64,000 nucleotides of DNA from Pseudaquabacterium terrae. GTDB taxonomy: Bacteria; Pseudomonadota; Gammaproteobacteria; Burkholderiales; Burkholderiaceae_C. Where the stretch lies: contig NZ_JABRWJ010000005.1 of assembly GCF_013266755.1 (NCBI RefSeq), forward strand, positions 248,001 to 312,000. Direction: 5' to 3'. Below, in pieces: positions 8,347 to 16,522 of the stretch. Position numbers and translations under genes: made by a program. The stretch's first letter is position 1; the number at the start of each line of letters is the position of its first letter. The notes beneath the pieces are model-generated. The model was not told the origin of the DNA. It searched no databases and was given only the letters and a program-made list of their open reading frames with translations.

Positions 8347-9585
8347 TCAAGGACGCTTCATCTGGCACGACGTGGGCGTTGAGGCCACGTAGGGGTCGTA
8401 GGCCTTGACCAGCGCGAAGTTGTGGCCGGTGTTCTCGGCGCTGTAGTTGTTCTTGGCGTCGGCCTTCTGCCACACCGCGATGTACACCGGCTGCTGCAGC
8501 TGGTGATCGCTCTTGCGCATCTCGACTTCGCCGTTGAAGCTCTTGAACTTCAGGCCTTCCATCGCCGCGGCGACCTTCACCGGATCGGTGCTCTTGGCCT
8601 TGGCCATTGCGTTGGACAGCAAGCCGATCGCATGCTCGCTGGCACGGGTCGTCCAGTCTTCCTTGAAGCGCGCCTGGAACTCGTCCATGATCTTGCGCTG
8701 GTCGCCGGTGGCGCTGTCGGTCGCGTAGCCGACCTGGTACACCTTGCCGGCGGCGCCGGGACCCAGGGTCGTCGGCGTGCCCGGTGCGGCGCCGTAGTAG
8801 GTGTAGAACTTGACGTTCAAACCGGCCGCATCGGCGGCCTTGACCAGCAGCGACAGGTCCGAGCCCCAGTTGCCCGTGACCACCGTGTCGGCGCCGGAGG
8901 CGCGGATCTTCGCGACGTAGGGCGCGAAGTCGCGCACCTGCGCCAGCGGATGCAGGTCTTCACCGACGATCTGGATGTCCGGCCGCTTGCGCTGCAGGTT
9001 CTCCTTCGCGTAGCGCGCGACCTGGTGGCCGTGGGCGTAGTTCTGGTTCAGCAGGTAGACCTTCTGGATGTCCTTCTGGTCCTTCATGAAGGTCGTCAGC
9101 GCTTCCATCTTCATCGACGTGTCGGCGTCGAGGCGGAAGTGCCAGTAGCTGCACTTGCTGTTGGTCAGATCGGGGTCGACCGCGGCGTAGTTGATGTAGA
9201 CCACTTCCTTGCCGGGATTGCGCTCGTTGTGCTTGGCCACCGCATCGGACAACGCCAGCGCAGCGCCGGAACCGGCGCCTTGCAGGATGTAGCGCACGCC
9301 CTGATCGATCGCCGCCTTCAGCACGTTGAGGCTTTCCGCGGGGCTCAACTTGTTGTCGAACGGCACGATCTCGAATTTCACGCCGGCCGGGTTGCCCTTG
9401 TTCGCGCGCTCGGCGGAGTACTGGAAGCTTTTCAGCTGGTTCTGCCCGATCGGGGCCATCAGGCCCGACAGCGGATCGATCCAGGCGATCTTCACCGTCT
9501 CGTCCTTCTGCGCATGAGCCGCCGAAGCGCCCACCACGAGCATCGCCGCCATCGCAATACTGGCCAAACTCTTCGAATTCCGCAT
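8347..9585 (-). CDS. Periplasmic solute-binding protein of the Liv-type importer
   Basis: Captures the substrate in the periplasm and delivers it to LivH/LivM. The chosen ATG gives 412 residues with a clean Sec signal peptide (MRNSKSLASIAM, hydrophobic core, AAHAQ cleavage region near residue 25); GGAG lies 7 bases upstream. The mature start KIAWIDPLSGLMAPIGQNQLKSF is typical of the Peripla_BP_6 family that includes LivK and aromatic/organic-acid binders. A longer in-frame start 57 bases upstream would put residues before the signal peptide and is unlikely. It begins 113 bp after the CoA ligase gene and is the first gene of the importer set. Confidence 0.92.
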   Translation of the reverse strand: MRNSKSLASIAMAAMLVVGASAAHAQKDETVKIAWIDPLSGLMAPIGQNQLKSFQYSAERANKGNPAGVKFEIVPFDNKLSPAESLNVLKAAIDQGVRYILQGAGSGAALALSDAVAKHNERNPGKEVVYINYAAVDPDLTNSKCSYWHFRLDADTSMKMEALTTFMKDQKDIQKVYLLNQNYAHGHQVARYAKENLQRKRPDIQIVGEDLHPLAQVRDFAPYVAKIRASGADTVVTGNWGSDLSLLVKAADAAGLNVKFYTYYGAAPGTPTTLGPGAAGKVYQVGYATDSATGDQRKIMDEFQARFKEDWTTRASEHAIGLLSNAMAKAKSTDPVKVAAAMEGLKFKSFNGEVEMRKSDHQLQQPVYIAVWQKADAKNNYSAENTGHNFALVKAYDPYVASTPTSCQMKRP

Positions 9586-9698
9586 GTCCGTCTCCGACAA
9601 ATTGATGCACTGCAACCAGCGCGAGAAGGTACCGGAAGGCATGGTCCTCGCGCTTCAGGGACTACCCCACACGAGCTGTCGCCCCAGAGACAGCTCGC

Positions 9699-11351
9699 TC
9701 ACACACCCGGCAGTCGATGCTCCTTGAATTGCTCCCGCAACTTCAATTTCTGGATCTTGCCGGTCGCCGTGTGCGGCAGCTCGGCGACGAAGGCCACGTC
9801 GTCCGGAATCTGCCACTTGGCAATGCGGCCTTCGTAGAAGCCGAGCAGCTCGTCGCGTGTCACCTGCGCGTCAGGCTTCTTGACGACGACGAGCAAGGGC
9901 CGCTCGTCCCACTTCGGATGCCGCGCCGCAATCACCGCGGCCTCGTGCACCGCGGGATGCGCCATCGCGATGTTCTCGAGATCGATCGAGCTGATCCATT
10001 CGCCGCCGGACTTGATGACGTCCTTGGAGCGATCGGTGATCTGCATGAAGCCGTCGGCATCGATCGTCGCGACGTCGCCGGTGGGGAACCAGCCCGGCTC
10101 GCCATCCACCGTCAGCAGCGGCGATTGGCCGGACTGGCCGAAATAACTCGCAATGACCCATGGCCCGCGCACCACCAGGTTGCCCGAGGCCGCGCCGTCC
10201 CACGGCAGTGCGCGGCCGTCGTCGTCGATGATCGCCATGTCGATGCCATAGATCGCGCGGCCCTGCTTCTCCAGCAGCTTCTGCTGGGCGTCGCGCGGCA
10301 GCGATGCATGCTTGGACTTCAGCTTCGACAGCGTGCCCAGCGGCGACAGCTCGGTCATGCCCCAGGCGTGGATCACCTCGACGCCGAAGTCATCCTGCAG
10401 CGTCTTCATCATGGCCGGTGGGCAGGCCGAGCCGCCGATCACCGTGCGCTTGAAGGTCGAGAACTTCAGCGCGTTGGTCTTGGCATAGGTCAGCAAGCCC
10501 AGCCACACCGTCGGCACGCCGGCCGAGAAGCTGACCTTCTCTTGCTCGAACAGCTCGTACAGCGACTTGCCGTCGAGGTGCGGCCCGGGCATCACGAGCT
10601 TGCAGCCGACCAGCGCGGCGGCATACGGCAGGCCCCAGGCGTTGACGTGGAACATCGGCACCACCGGCAGCACGACGTCGGCGGCCGAGCAGTCCATCGC
10701 ATCGGGCAGCGCCGCGGCGTAGGCATGCAGCACGCTCGAGCGGTGGCTGTAGACGGCGCCCTTGGGGTTGCCGGTCGTGCCCGAGGTGTAGCAGATGCTC
10801 GACGCCGTGTTCTCGTCGAAGCTCGGCCAGCGGTAGTCGCCGTCCTCGGCCTCGACCAGCTCCTCGTAGCACAGCAGGTTCGGAATCGCCGTCTGCGCCG
10901 GCATGTGGGCGCGAGCTGTCATCAGCACGAAGTGCTTCACCGTCGGCAGCTGCGCAGCCAGCTTCTCGATCAGCGGCAGGAAGTTCAGCTCGAAGAACAA
11001 TGCGCCGTCGGCTGCGTCGTTGGCGATCCAGGCGATCTGCTCGGGAAACAGGCGCGGGTTGATCGTGTGGCAGATCAGCTGCGAGCCGGAGCTGCCGTAG
11101 TAGATCTCGAGGTGCCGGTAGCCATTCCACGCCATCGTGGCGATGCGGTCGCCGCTGCGGTGCCCCAGCCGCTGCAGCGCCTGCGCCAGCTTGCGCGAAC
11201 GCAGCTCGACCTCGGCCCAGGTGGTGCGATGCATGTCGCCTTCGACGCGCTTCGAGACGATCTCCGTATCGCCCGAATGGCGCGCCGCGTGCCGCACCAG
11301 CGACGAGATCAACAACGGCATTTGCATCATCTGGCCCATCAAGGCTGGCAT
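9699..11351 (-). CDS. Fatty-acid/methylthiopropionate-type CoA ligase (DmdB-like)
   Basis: AMP-forming acyl-CoA synthetase, 550 residues. Motifs: [17 protein letters not shown] near residue 180, [12 protein letters not shown] near 330, [16 protein letters not shown] near 425 and [13 protein letters not shown] near 530 with the catalytic Lys. This layout is that of medium/long-chain and 3-methylthiopropionyl-CoA ligases. Two ATGs lie 12 bases apart; the second is chosen because GGAG sits 7 bases before it and the protein then begins MPALMGQ as family members do. It differs in subfamily from the ligase at 1074, so the island has two acid-activating enzymes. It lies upstream of the importer genes on the same strand. 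Confidence 0.92.
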   Translation of the reverse strand: MPALMGQMMQMPLLISSLVRHAARHSGDTEIVSKRVEGDMHRTTWAEVELRSRKLAQALQRLGHRSGDRIATMAWNGYRHLEIYYGSSGSQLICHTINPRLFPEQIAWIANDAADGALFFELNFLPLIEKLAAQLPTVKHFVLMTARAHMPAQTAIPNLLCYEELVEAEDGDYRWPSFDENTASSICYTSGTTGNPKGAVYSHRSSVLHAYAAALPDAMDCSAADVVLPVVPMFHVNAWGLPYAAALVGCKLVMPGPHLDGKSLYELFEQEKVSFSAGVPTVWLGLLTYAKTNALKFSTFKRTVIGGSACPPAMMKTLQDDFGVEVIHAWGMTELSPLGTLSKLKSKHASLPRDAQQKLLEKQGRAIYGIDMAIIDDDGRALPWDGAASGNLVVRGPWVIASYFGQSGQSPLLTVDGEPGWFPTGDVATIDADGFMQITDRSKDVIKSGGEWISSIDLENIAMAHPAVHEAAVIAARHPKWDERPLLVVVKKPDAQVTRDELLGFYEGRIAKWQIPDDVAFVAELPHTATGKIQKLKLREQFKEHRLPGV

Positions 11352-11494
11352 GGCGGTCTCCATCGGTTTTGGATTGAACTCACAACGGGGTCGGATGCTG
11401 TCACGGCCGATGCTCCCCCCTTGTCATGCGGACGACAATCGGGCCGCCCCTACCATTGGAGGCATGCCGCTTGCCTGGAGGCCCGTTGCTCGCC

Positions 11495-11938
11495 ATGAAG
11501 CTCTTCAACCGCTCCGAACCCGTGCCCGACCATGACGACCCGCGCTACCCGGTGCGCAAGAGCGACGCCGAATGGCGTGCGCAGCTCGACCCGATGCAGT
11601 ACCAGGTCGCGCGCCATGCGGCGACCGAACGCGCCTTCACCGGCAAGTACTGGGACCACTGGGACAACGGCGCCTACCGCTGCATCGGCTGCGGCCAGGC
11701 GCTGTTCGAGAGCGAGCACAAGTTCGACGCCGGCTGCGGCTGGCCGAGCTGGTGGAAGGAGATCGAGCCCGGGCGCATCGAGCGCATCGTCGACTCCAGC
11801 CTCGGCATGACCCGCGTCGAGGTGCGCTGCGCGAAGTGCGGCACGCACCTGGGCCACGTCTTCGAAGACGGCCCCGAGCCGAGCGGCGAGCGCTACTGCA
11901 TCAATTCGGCGGCGATCGATTTCGTTCCGAAACCCTGA
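11495..11938 (+). CDS. msrB: Peptide-methionine (R)-S-oxide reductase MsrB
   Basis: Reduces the R epimer of methionine sulfoxide in oxidised proteins. The 147-residue protein has both zinc-binding CxxC pairs (YRCIGCGQ and RCAKCGTH), the GCGWPSWW substrate loop and the catalytic cysteine in GERYCINSA near the C-terminus. The start is uncertain: the chosen ATG follows GGAGG by 13 bases, and an in-frame TTG 9 bases upstream is closer to it. The gene heads a same-strand group with yciB, bolA and a PpiC-type isomerase, an arrangement common in Burkholderiales, and has no signal peptide, so it acts in the cytoplasm. Confidence 0.93.
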   Translation: MKLFNRSEPVPDHDDPRYPVRKSDAEWRAQLDPMQYQVARHAATERAFTGKYWDHWDNGAYRCIGCGQALFESEHKFDAGCGWPSWWKEIEPGRIERIVDSSLGMTRVEVRCAKCGTHLGHVFEDGPEPSGERYCINSAAIDFVPKP

Positions 11939-11967
11939 CCGCCCCAGCCCCCTACACTCCCCGCCGC

Positions 11968-12630
11968 ATGAAGCTGCTGTTCGACTTCCTCCCGATCATC
12001 CTGTTCTTCGCCGCGTACAAGATCGCCGGCGCTTACCCTGATGCCGCGGCGGCCTTCGCCACCGAGCACCTGGGCTTCCTGGTCGCCGGCGGCCAGGTGC
12101 GCACCGACGATGCGCCGGTGATGCTGGCCACCGTCGTCGTCATCATCGCCACGCTGACCCAGGTCGGCTGGCTCAAGGCACGTGGCAGGAAGGTCGACTT
12201 CATGTTGTGGCTGAGCCTGGGCCTGGTCGTCGTGCTCGGCGGCCTGACGATCTGGTTCCACAACGACACCTTCATCAAGTGGAAGCCGAGCGGCCTGTAC
12301 TGGGCGATGGGCCTGTCGTTCTGGATCAGCCAGATGGTCTTCGGCCGCAACCTGCTGCGGCTGATGCTGGGCGAGCAGATCACGCTGCCCGAGCATGTCT
12401 GGCGCCGGCTCAATGTCGCGTGGATCGCCTTCTTCGGGCTGATGGGCCTGTTGAACCTGTGGGTCGCGTACAGCTTCAGCCGCGACGCCTGGGTCAACTT
12501 CAAGCTCTTCGGCGGCGTCGGGCTGATGCTGGCCTTCACGCTGGCGCAGGGCTTCTACCTGGCCAAGTACATCGAGGACGAACCCGCTTCCCCCGAAGGC
12601 GCGACGGCCAAGAGTCCCGAAAGCTCCTGA
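11968..12630 (+). CDS. yciB: Inner-membrane septation protein A (YciB/IspZ)
   Basis: Integral inner-membrane protein, 220 residues, linked in other bacteria to cell-envelope synthesis and division. It opens with MKLLFDFLPIILFFAAYK, the family hallmark, and has about five or six hydrophobic segments, GGLTIWFHNDTFIKWKPS near residue 95 and WVNFKLFGGVGLML near 175. The C-terminal tail is short and polar. It begins 29 bp after msrB and ends one base before bolA. No strong ribosome-binding site is visible. Confidence 0.92.
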   Translation: MKLLFDFLPIILFFAAYKIAGAYPDAAAAFATEHLGFLVAGGQVRTDDAPVMLATVVVIIATLTQVGWLKARGRKVDFMLWLSLGLVVVLGGLTIWFHNDTFIKWKPSGLYWAMGLSFWISQMVFGRNLLRLMLGEQITLPEHVWRRLNVAWIAFFGLMGLLNLWVAYSFSRDAWVNFKLFGGVGLMLAFTLAQGFYLAKYIEDEPASPEGATAKSPESS

Positions 12631-12631
12631 C

Positions 12632-12904
12632 ATGCCGCACGTCACCGCCGCAGAAGTCGAGCGCGTGCTGCGCGAGGCGTTGTCCCCGCTGCAAAGCCTC
12701 GAAGTCATCGACGACAGCCACCTGCATGCCGGCCATGCCGGCGCCCGCGAAGGCTCGCATCTGACGGTCAAGATCGTCAGCGAGCGCATGGCCGGCCTGA
12801 GCAGAATTGCCCGACATCGCCTCGTGTATGATGCCCTGCGCCGGGTGATCCCCCAGGGCATCCACGCGCTGGCCATCGAGGCGCGCTCGCCGGAAGAAGC
12901 CTGA
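12632..12904 (+). CDS. bolA: BolA family protein
   Basis: Small cytoplasmic protein, 90 residues, that in other bacteria partners monothiol glutaredoxins in iron-sulfur cluster handling and influences cell shape. Family marks visible are DDSHLHAGHAGAREGSHL near residue 27 and the RHRLVYDALRR helix with the conserved histidine near 62, followed by GIHALAIEA. The gene starts one base after the yciB stop, so the two are surely co-transcribed. It is nearer to BolA than IbaG by the HAGHAGA motif. Confidence 0.92.
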   Translation: MPHVTAAEVERVLREALSPLQSLEVIDDSHLHAGHAGAREGSHLTVKIVSERMAGLSRIARHRLVYDALRRVIPQGIHALAIEARSPEEA

Positions 12905-12993
12905 AAGCCGCCGCCGCAAGCCCCTCCCCGCCGCATTTCCTCCCCGCGCAGCCGCATCCGGCGCCGCAATATCCCGAAAGACCTTCCAACGCC

Positions 12994-13806
12994 ATGATCG
13001 CCAAGCCTTCTGCCGTGCGCGCAGCAATCGCTGCTGCCGCTGCCGCCCTGCTGCTGCCGCTGGCCGCCCAGGCCCAGAACATCGCCGTCGTCAACGGCAA
13101 GGCCGTGCCGAAGGCCCGGCTCGACATGCTGGTGCAGCAGGCGCAGCGCGCCGGCCAGCAGGTGACGCCGGAACTGCAGGCACAGGCCAAGGACCAGGTC
13201 GTGCTGCGCGAGATCTTCGCGCAGGAAGCCGAGCGCAAGGGCATCGCCACCAACGCGGACTACAAGGCGCAGATGGAACTGGCGCGCCAGAGCATCATGA
13301 TTCGCGAGCTGTTCGAGGACTTCAAGAAGAAGAATCCGGTCAGCGACGCCGAAGCCAAGGCCGAGTACGACAAGTTCAAGGCCCAGGCCAGCGGCACCGA
13401 GTACCGCGCGCGCCACATCCTGGTCGAGAACGAGGACGAGGCCAAGCAACTGATCGCCAAGATCAAGGCCGGCGCCAAGTTCGAGGACCTGGCCAAGGAG
13501 AAGTCCAAGGATCCGGGCTCCGGCCAGAACGGCGGCGACCTCGACTTCGCCAAGCCCGACAACTACGTGCCCGAGTTCGGCAAGGCGATGACCGCGCTGA
13601 AGAAGGGCGAGATGACCGAAGCGCCGGTGAAGAGCCAGTTCGGCTGGCACATCATCCGCCTCGAGGACACCCGCGACGCGCAGTTCCCGGAGTTCGACGC
13701 GGTGAAGCCGCAGATCCTGCAGCGCATCGCCCAGGTCAAGCTGCAGAAGTACCAGGACGACCTGCGCAAGGGCGCCAAGACCGACTACAAGTTCACGGCG
13801 CAGTAA
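12994..13806 (+). CDS. Periplasmic peptidyl-prolyl isomerase, PpiC/parvulin type
   Basis: Foldase of the SurA/PrsA kind acting on exported proteins; 270 residues. A Sec signal peptide occupies residues 1-28 (ending AAQAQ). A helical chaperone-like region follows, then the parvulin domain from about 140: YRARHILVENEDEA, the SKDPGSGQNGGDLDF loop, and PVKSQFGWHIIRLED. The C-terminal segment is helical and charged. It is the last gene of the msrB-yciB-bolA group, 89 bp after bolA, and is followed by a GC-rich hairpin. Confidence 0.92.
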   Translation: MIAKPSAVRAAIAAAAAALLLPLAAQAQNIAVVNGKAVPKARLDMLVQQAQRAGQQVTPELQAQAKDQVVLREIFAQEAERKGIATNADYKAQMELARQSIMIRELFEDFKKKNPVSDAEAKAEYDKFKAQASGTEYRARHILVENEDEAKQLIAKIKAGAKFEDLAKEKSKDPGSGQNGGDLDFAKPDNYVPEFGKAMTALKKGEMTEAPVKSQFGWHIIRLEDTRDAQFPEFDAVKPQILQRIAQVKLQKYQDDLRKGAKTDYKFTAQ

Positions 13807-13815
13807 TCCGCGCTC

Positions 13816-13836
13816 CCCGGCCGCCCGGCGGCCGGG
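13816..13836. terminator. GC-rich hairpin between convergent genes
   Basis: CCCGGCCGC and GCGGCCGGG form a 9-bp stem with a 3-base loop in the 34-bp gap between the ppiC-type gene and the convergent LysR gene. There is no U tract on either side, so intrinsic termination is only possible, not clear. Confidence 0.45.
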
Positions 13837-13840
13837 TCGA

Positions 13841-14740
13841 TCAGCCGGCCGCCGTGCCGCCGATGCGCGCGGCGTTTTCCCGCATCACCTCGATCACGAA
13901 GCCGATCACCGCCTGCACCGGCGGCGCAAGACGCGCTTCACGCGGATAGACGAGCAGCAGCTCGCGGGTCGCCAGCACCCGGGGCGTCACGCGTTGCAGG
14001 CCGGCATCGTCATCGGCGATCAGGCAGGGCAGCAACGCGAGGCCGGCGCCGCTCAACGCGGCCGCCAGCATGTCCGTCATCTCGCGGCTGCGCAGCACGA
14101 GGGTCGCGCCCGTCATGTGCAGCTCCAGCCATTTCGCGGCCGGCACGTCGGCCAGCACCAGGTCGTAGCCGATGACGTCGTGGCCGCGCAGATCGTCCGC
14201 ATCGGCCGGTACGCCGCGGCGCGCCAGGTAAGCCGGCGACGCGTAGAGCGACCAGCCCGATTCGCACAGCGGCCGCGCGATCAGGTCCTCGTCGCCGACC
14301 GGACCGGAGCGGATCGCGAGCTCCGCTTCGCCCTTCTTCAAGTCGACCATGCGCGCGCTGGCCAGCAATTCGAGCGCCAGCCGCGGATACGCCGTGCGCA
14401 GGCGTGCCAGGTTGGCGCTCAGCAGTTTCGTGAATCCGGTCGGCATGGCCAGGCGCACGCGCGCGTCCTTGGCTGCTGCGCCGGTCTGCACGGCGAGCAC
14501 GGCGCGCTCGACCTGTTCGACCAGCGGCGCCAAGCGCTCGCCCAGCGGCGTCAGGTGCAAGCCATCGGGCGCACGGATCACCAGCGGCGCACCGAGCGCA
14601 CGTTCCAGCGCCGACAGCCGCCGGCCGATCGTGCTGTGGTCGACCCCCATCGCCCGCGCAGCGCCGGACAGCGTGGCCGACTCGATCGCACGCAGGAAGT
14701 AGCGCAGATCGTTCCAGTCGAGCTCGTCGGCGGCAGGCAT
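13841..14740 (-). CDS. LysR-family transcriptional regulator
   Basis: 299-residue regulator. The N-terminal winged helix (DLRYFLRAIESATLSGAARAMGVDHSTIGRRLSALE) carries a somewhat unusual recognition helix, HSTIGRRLS rather than the common PSAVSRQI, a form seen in the branch of LysR proteins that includes many uncharacterised proteobacterial members. The effector domain runs from about residue 90 to 290. The ATG is chosen because the frame upstream has no family similarity. It is divergent from the small monooxygenase gene (117 bp apart), which is its likely target by position. Confidence 0.9.
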   Translation of the reverse strand: MPAADELDWNDLRYFLRAIESATLSGAARAMGVDHSTIGRRLSALERALGAPLVIRAPDGLHLTPLGERLAPLVEQVERAVLAVQTGAAAKDARVRLAMPTGFTKLLSANLARLRTAYPRLALELLASARMVDLKKGEAELAIRSGPVGDEDLIARPLCESGWSLYASPAYLARRGVPADADDLRGHDVIGYDLVLADVPAAKWLELHMTGATLVLRSREMTDMLAAALSGAGLALLPCLIADDDAGLQRVTPRVLATRELLLVYPREARLAPPVQAVIGFVIEVMRENAARIGGTAAG

Positions 14741-14857
14741 GCGCTGCAGTCTAGAACCGGCCCGGGGATCTGCGCACAAGGGCTGTGCGGCGGTGGGCAA
14801 TCGACACCGCCGCGCCGCGCCGCGACGATCGGCGCATCCCATCCAACGGAGCAAGCC

Positions 14858-15151
14858 ATGGCCGTCATCGTCAACGTCGAAGTCCGCGGGCAGACCGAAG
14901 CCGGCTACGACGGCATGTTGAACGCGCTGGCCGACTTGGCGCGGCAGGCCGACGGCTTCGTGCTGCACAGCGCCTATGTCGTCGACGGGCAGTGGCGCGT
15001 CGTCGAAGTGTGGCGCTCGAAGGCCGAGGCCGATCGCTTCTTCGCCCGGTGCGTCGCGCCGCACCTGCCGCCGGGCGTGCATCCGAAGCGCACGCTGCAC
15101 GAAGCGCACAGCCTGATCACGGCGGCGCCCCGCGCGGCCTCGGTCAGTTGA
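14858..15151 (+). CDS. Antibiotic-biosynthesis-monooxygenase-fold protein (ABM)
   Basis: 97-residue protein of the dimeric ferredoxin-like ABM fold: VNVEVRGQTEAGYDGMLNAL at the start, then a DGFVLHSAY strand and VVEVWRSKAEADRFF helix. Such proteins are quinol monooxygenases, heme-degrading enzymes or have no known activity; no residue here singles one out. GGAG lies 6 bases before the ATG. It is divergent from the LysR gene and its last 8 bases overlap the convergent ATPase gene. Confidence 0.8.
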   Translation: MAVIVNVEVRGQTEAGYDGMLNALADLARQADGFVLHSAYVVDGQWRVVEVWRSKAEADRFFARCVAPHLPPGVHPKRTLHEAHSLITAAPRAASVS

Positions 15152-15815
15152 CGAGCCGCCCGGCCTCGATGTGCAGCTGCCGGTCGCAGCGCCCGGCAAT
15201 GCCGCTGTCGTGCGTCACCAGCACCAGCGTCGTGCCCGATTCGCGGTTCATCTCGAACATCAGCTCCATCACGCGCTCGCCGGTCGCGAAATCGAGGCTG
15301 CCGGTCGGCTCGTCGGCCAGCAGCACCGCGGGCTCGACGACGAAGGCGCGCGCCAGCGCGACGCGCTGCTGCTCGCCGCCGGACAGCGTGCGCGGGTAAT
15401 GCGCCAGCCGCTCGCCCAGGCCCACGCGCTTGAGCATCTCGCTGGCCTTCGCGCGCGCATCGTTGCGGCCGAGCAATTCGAGCGGCAGCATCACGTTCTC
15501 CAGCGCGCTCAGGTGGCCGAGCAGCTGGAAGCTCTGGAATACGAAGCCGAGCTGGCGTGCGCGCAGCGCGGCACGCGCATCCTCGTCGAGCGTGAAGAGA
15601 TCGGTGCCCGCCAGGCGCACGGTGCCCGCGGTCGGCAGGTCGAGCCCGGCGATGATCGCCAGCAGCGTGCTCTTGCCCGAGCCCGACGCGCCGACGATCG
15701 CCGTCGACTCGCGCGGCCGCAGCGTGAAATCGATGTCGTGGAGAATCGTCAGCGTGCCGGTGGAATCGGTCACCTGCCGGGTGACGTGATCGACGGCGAT
15801 GATGGGATCGGTCAT
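15144..15815 (-). CDS. ABC transporter ATPase, LolD/YbbA type
   Basis: 223-residue ATPase of the LolD/MacB family. Walker A GASGSGKST is near residue 43, Q-loop GFVFQSFQLLGHLSALENV near 95, signature LSGGEQQR near 145, Walker B AVLLADEPTGSLD near 165 and switch His in LVTHDSGIA near 200. In Escherichia coli the corresponding ybbA lies divergent from tesA, exactly as here, and works with the large permease YbbP. No such permease is adjacent in this window. The ATG overlaps the divergent esterase start. Confidence 0.9.
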   Translation of the reverse strand: MTDPIIAVDHVTRQVTDSTGTLTILHDIDFTLRPRESTAIVGASGSGKSTLLAIIAGLDLPTAGTVRLAGTDLFTLDEDARAALRARQLGFVFQSFQLLGHLSALENVMLPLELLGRNDARAKASEMLKRVGLGERLAHYPRTLSGGEQQRVALARAFVVEPAVLLADEPTGSLDFATGERVMELMFEMNRESGTTLVLVTHDSGIAGRCDRQLHIEAGRLVN

Positions 15816-16476
15816 GAAGGATGGATGGGCGCGGTACGGCGCGCGGCGCGGATTTTTGCGGCACTGTAGCGTGCTCGCGCTGGCGGCCGCCGCACAGGGA
15901 GCGTGGTGCGCCGCACCGGCGCGCACGATCGTCGTGCTCGGCGACAGCCTGTCGGCCGAGTACGGCCTGGCCCGCGGCAGCGGCTGGGTCGCGCTGATGG
16001 AGCGCAAGCTCGCCGACGAGAAACTGCCCGCCAGCGTGGTCAATGCCAGCATCAGCGGCGACACCAGCTCCGGCGGCCGCTCGCGGCTGCCCGCGCTGCT
16101 GAAAGCACACAAGCCGAGCCACCTCGTCATCGAGCTCGGCGGCAACGACGCGCTGCGCGGCCTGCCGCTGGCGATGACGCGCGACAACCTGCAGGCGATG
16201 GCCCGCGCCGGCAAGGCCGCCGGCGCGAAGGTGCTGATCGTCGGCATGCAGGTGCCGCCGAACTACGGCGCCCGCTACACGCAGGACTTCGCGGCCTTGT
16301 TCGAGAGCGTCGCGCGCGCGGAAGGCGCGGCGCTGGTGCCGTTCCTGCTCGCAGGCGTCACCGATGGGCCGCAGCCGGAGCGGCTGTTCCAGCCCGACCG
16401 CATCCACCCCACCGCCGAAGCGCACCCGCGCATGCTGGCCAATGTCTGGCCGGTGCTGAAGCCCTGGGTGCGCTGA
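15814..16476 (+). CDS. tesA: Periplasmic SGNH/GDSL esterase, TesA-like
   Basis: Multifunctional acyl-CoA thioesterase/arylesterase/lysophospholipase type, 220 residues from the chosen ATG. A signal peptide covers about residues 1-36 (ending AAPA). Block I is VVLGDSLSAEYGLARGSGW with the catalytic Ser, block III is ELGGNDALRGL, and block V is DRIHPTAEAH with the catalytic Asp/His. Two ATGs 15 and 12 bases upstream are in frame; the internal ATG is preferred because GGA sits 6 bases before it and the signal peptide then starts normally. It shares its start region with the divergent ATPase. Confidence 0.9.
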   Translation: MKDGWARYGARRGFLRHCSVLALAAAAQGAWCAAPARTIVVLGDSLSAEYGLARGSGWVALMERKLADEKLPASVVNASISGDTSSGGRSRLPALLKAHKPSHLVIELGGNDALRGLPLAMTRDNLQAMARAGKAAGAKVLIVGMQVPPNYGARYTQDFAALFESVARAEGAALVPFLLAGVTDGPQPERLFQPDRIHPTAEAHPRMLANVWPVLKPWVR

Positions 16477-16522
16477 CCCCGACACCGCGGACCCGGGCGA
16501 CCCGGAATCGGCTGAACGAGGC

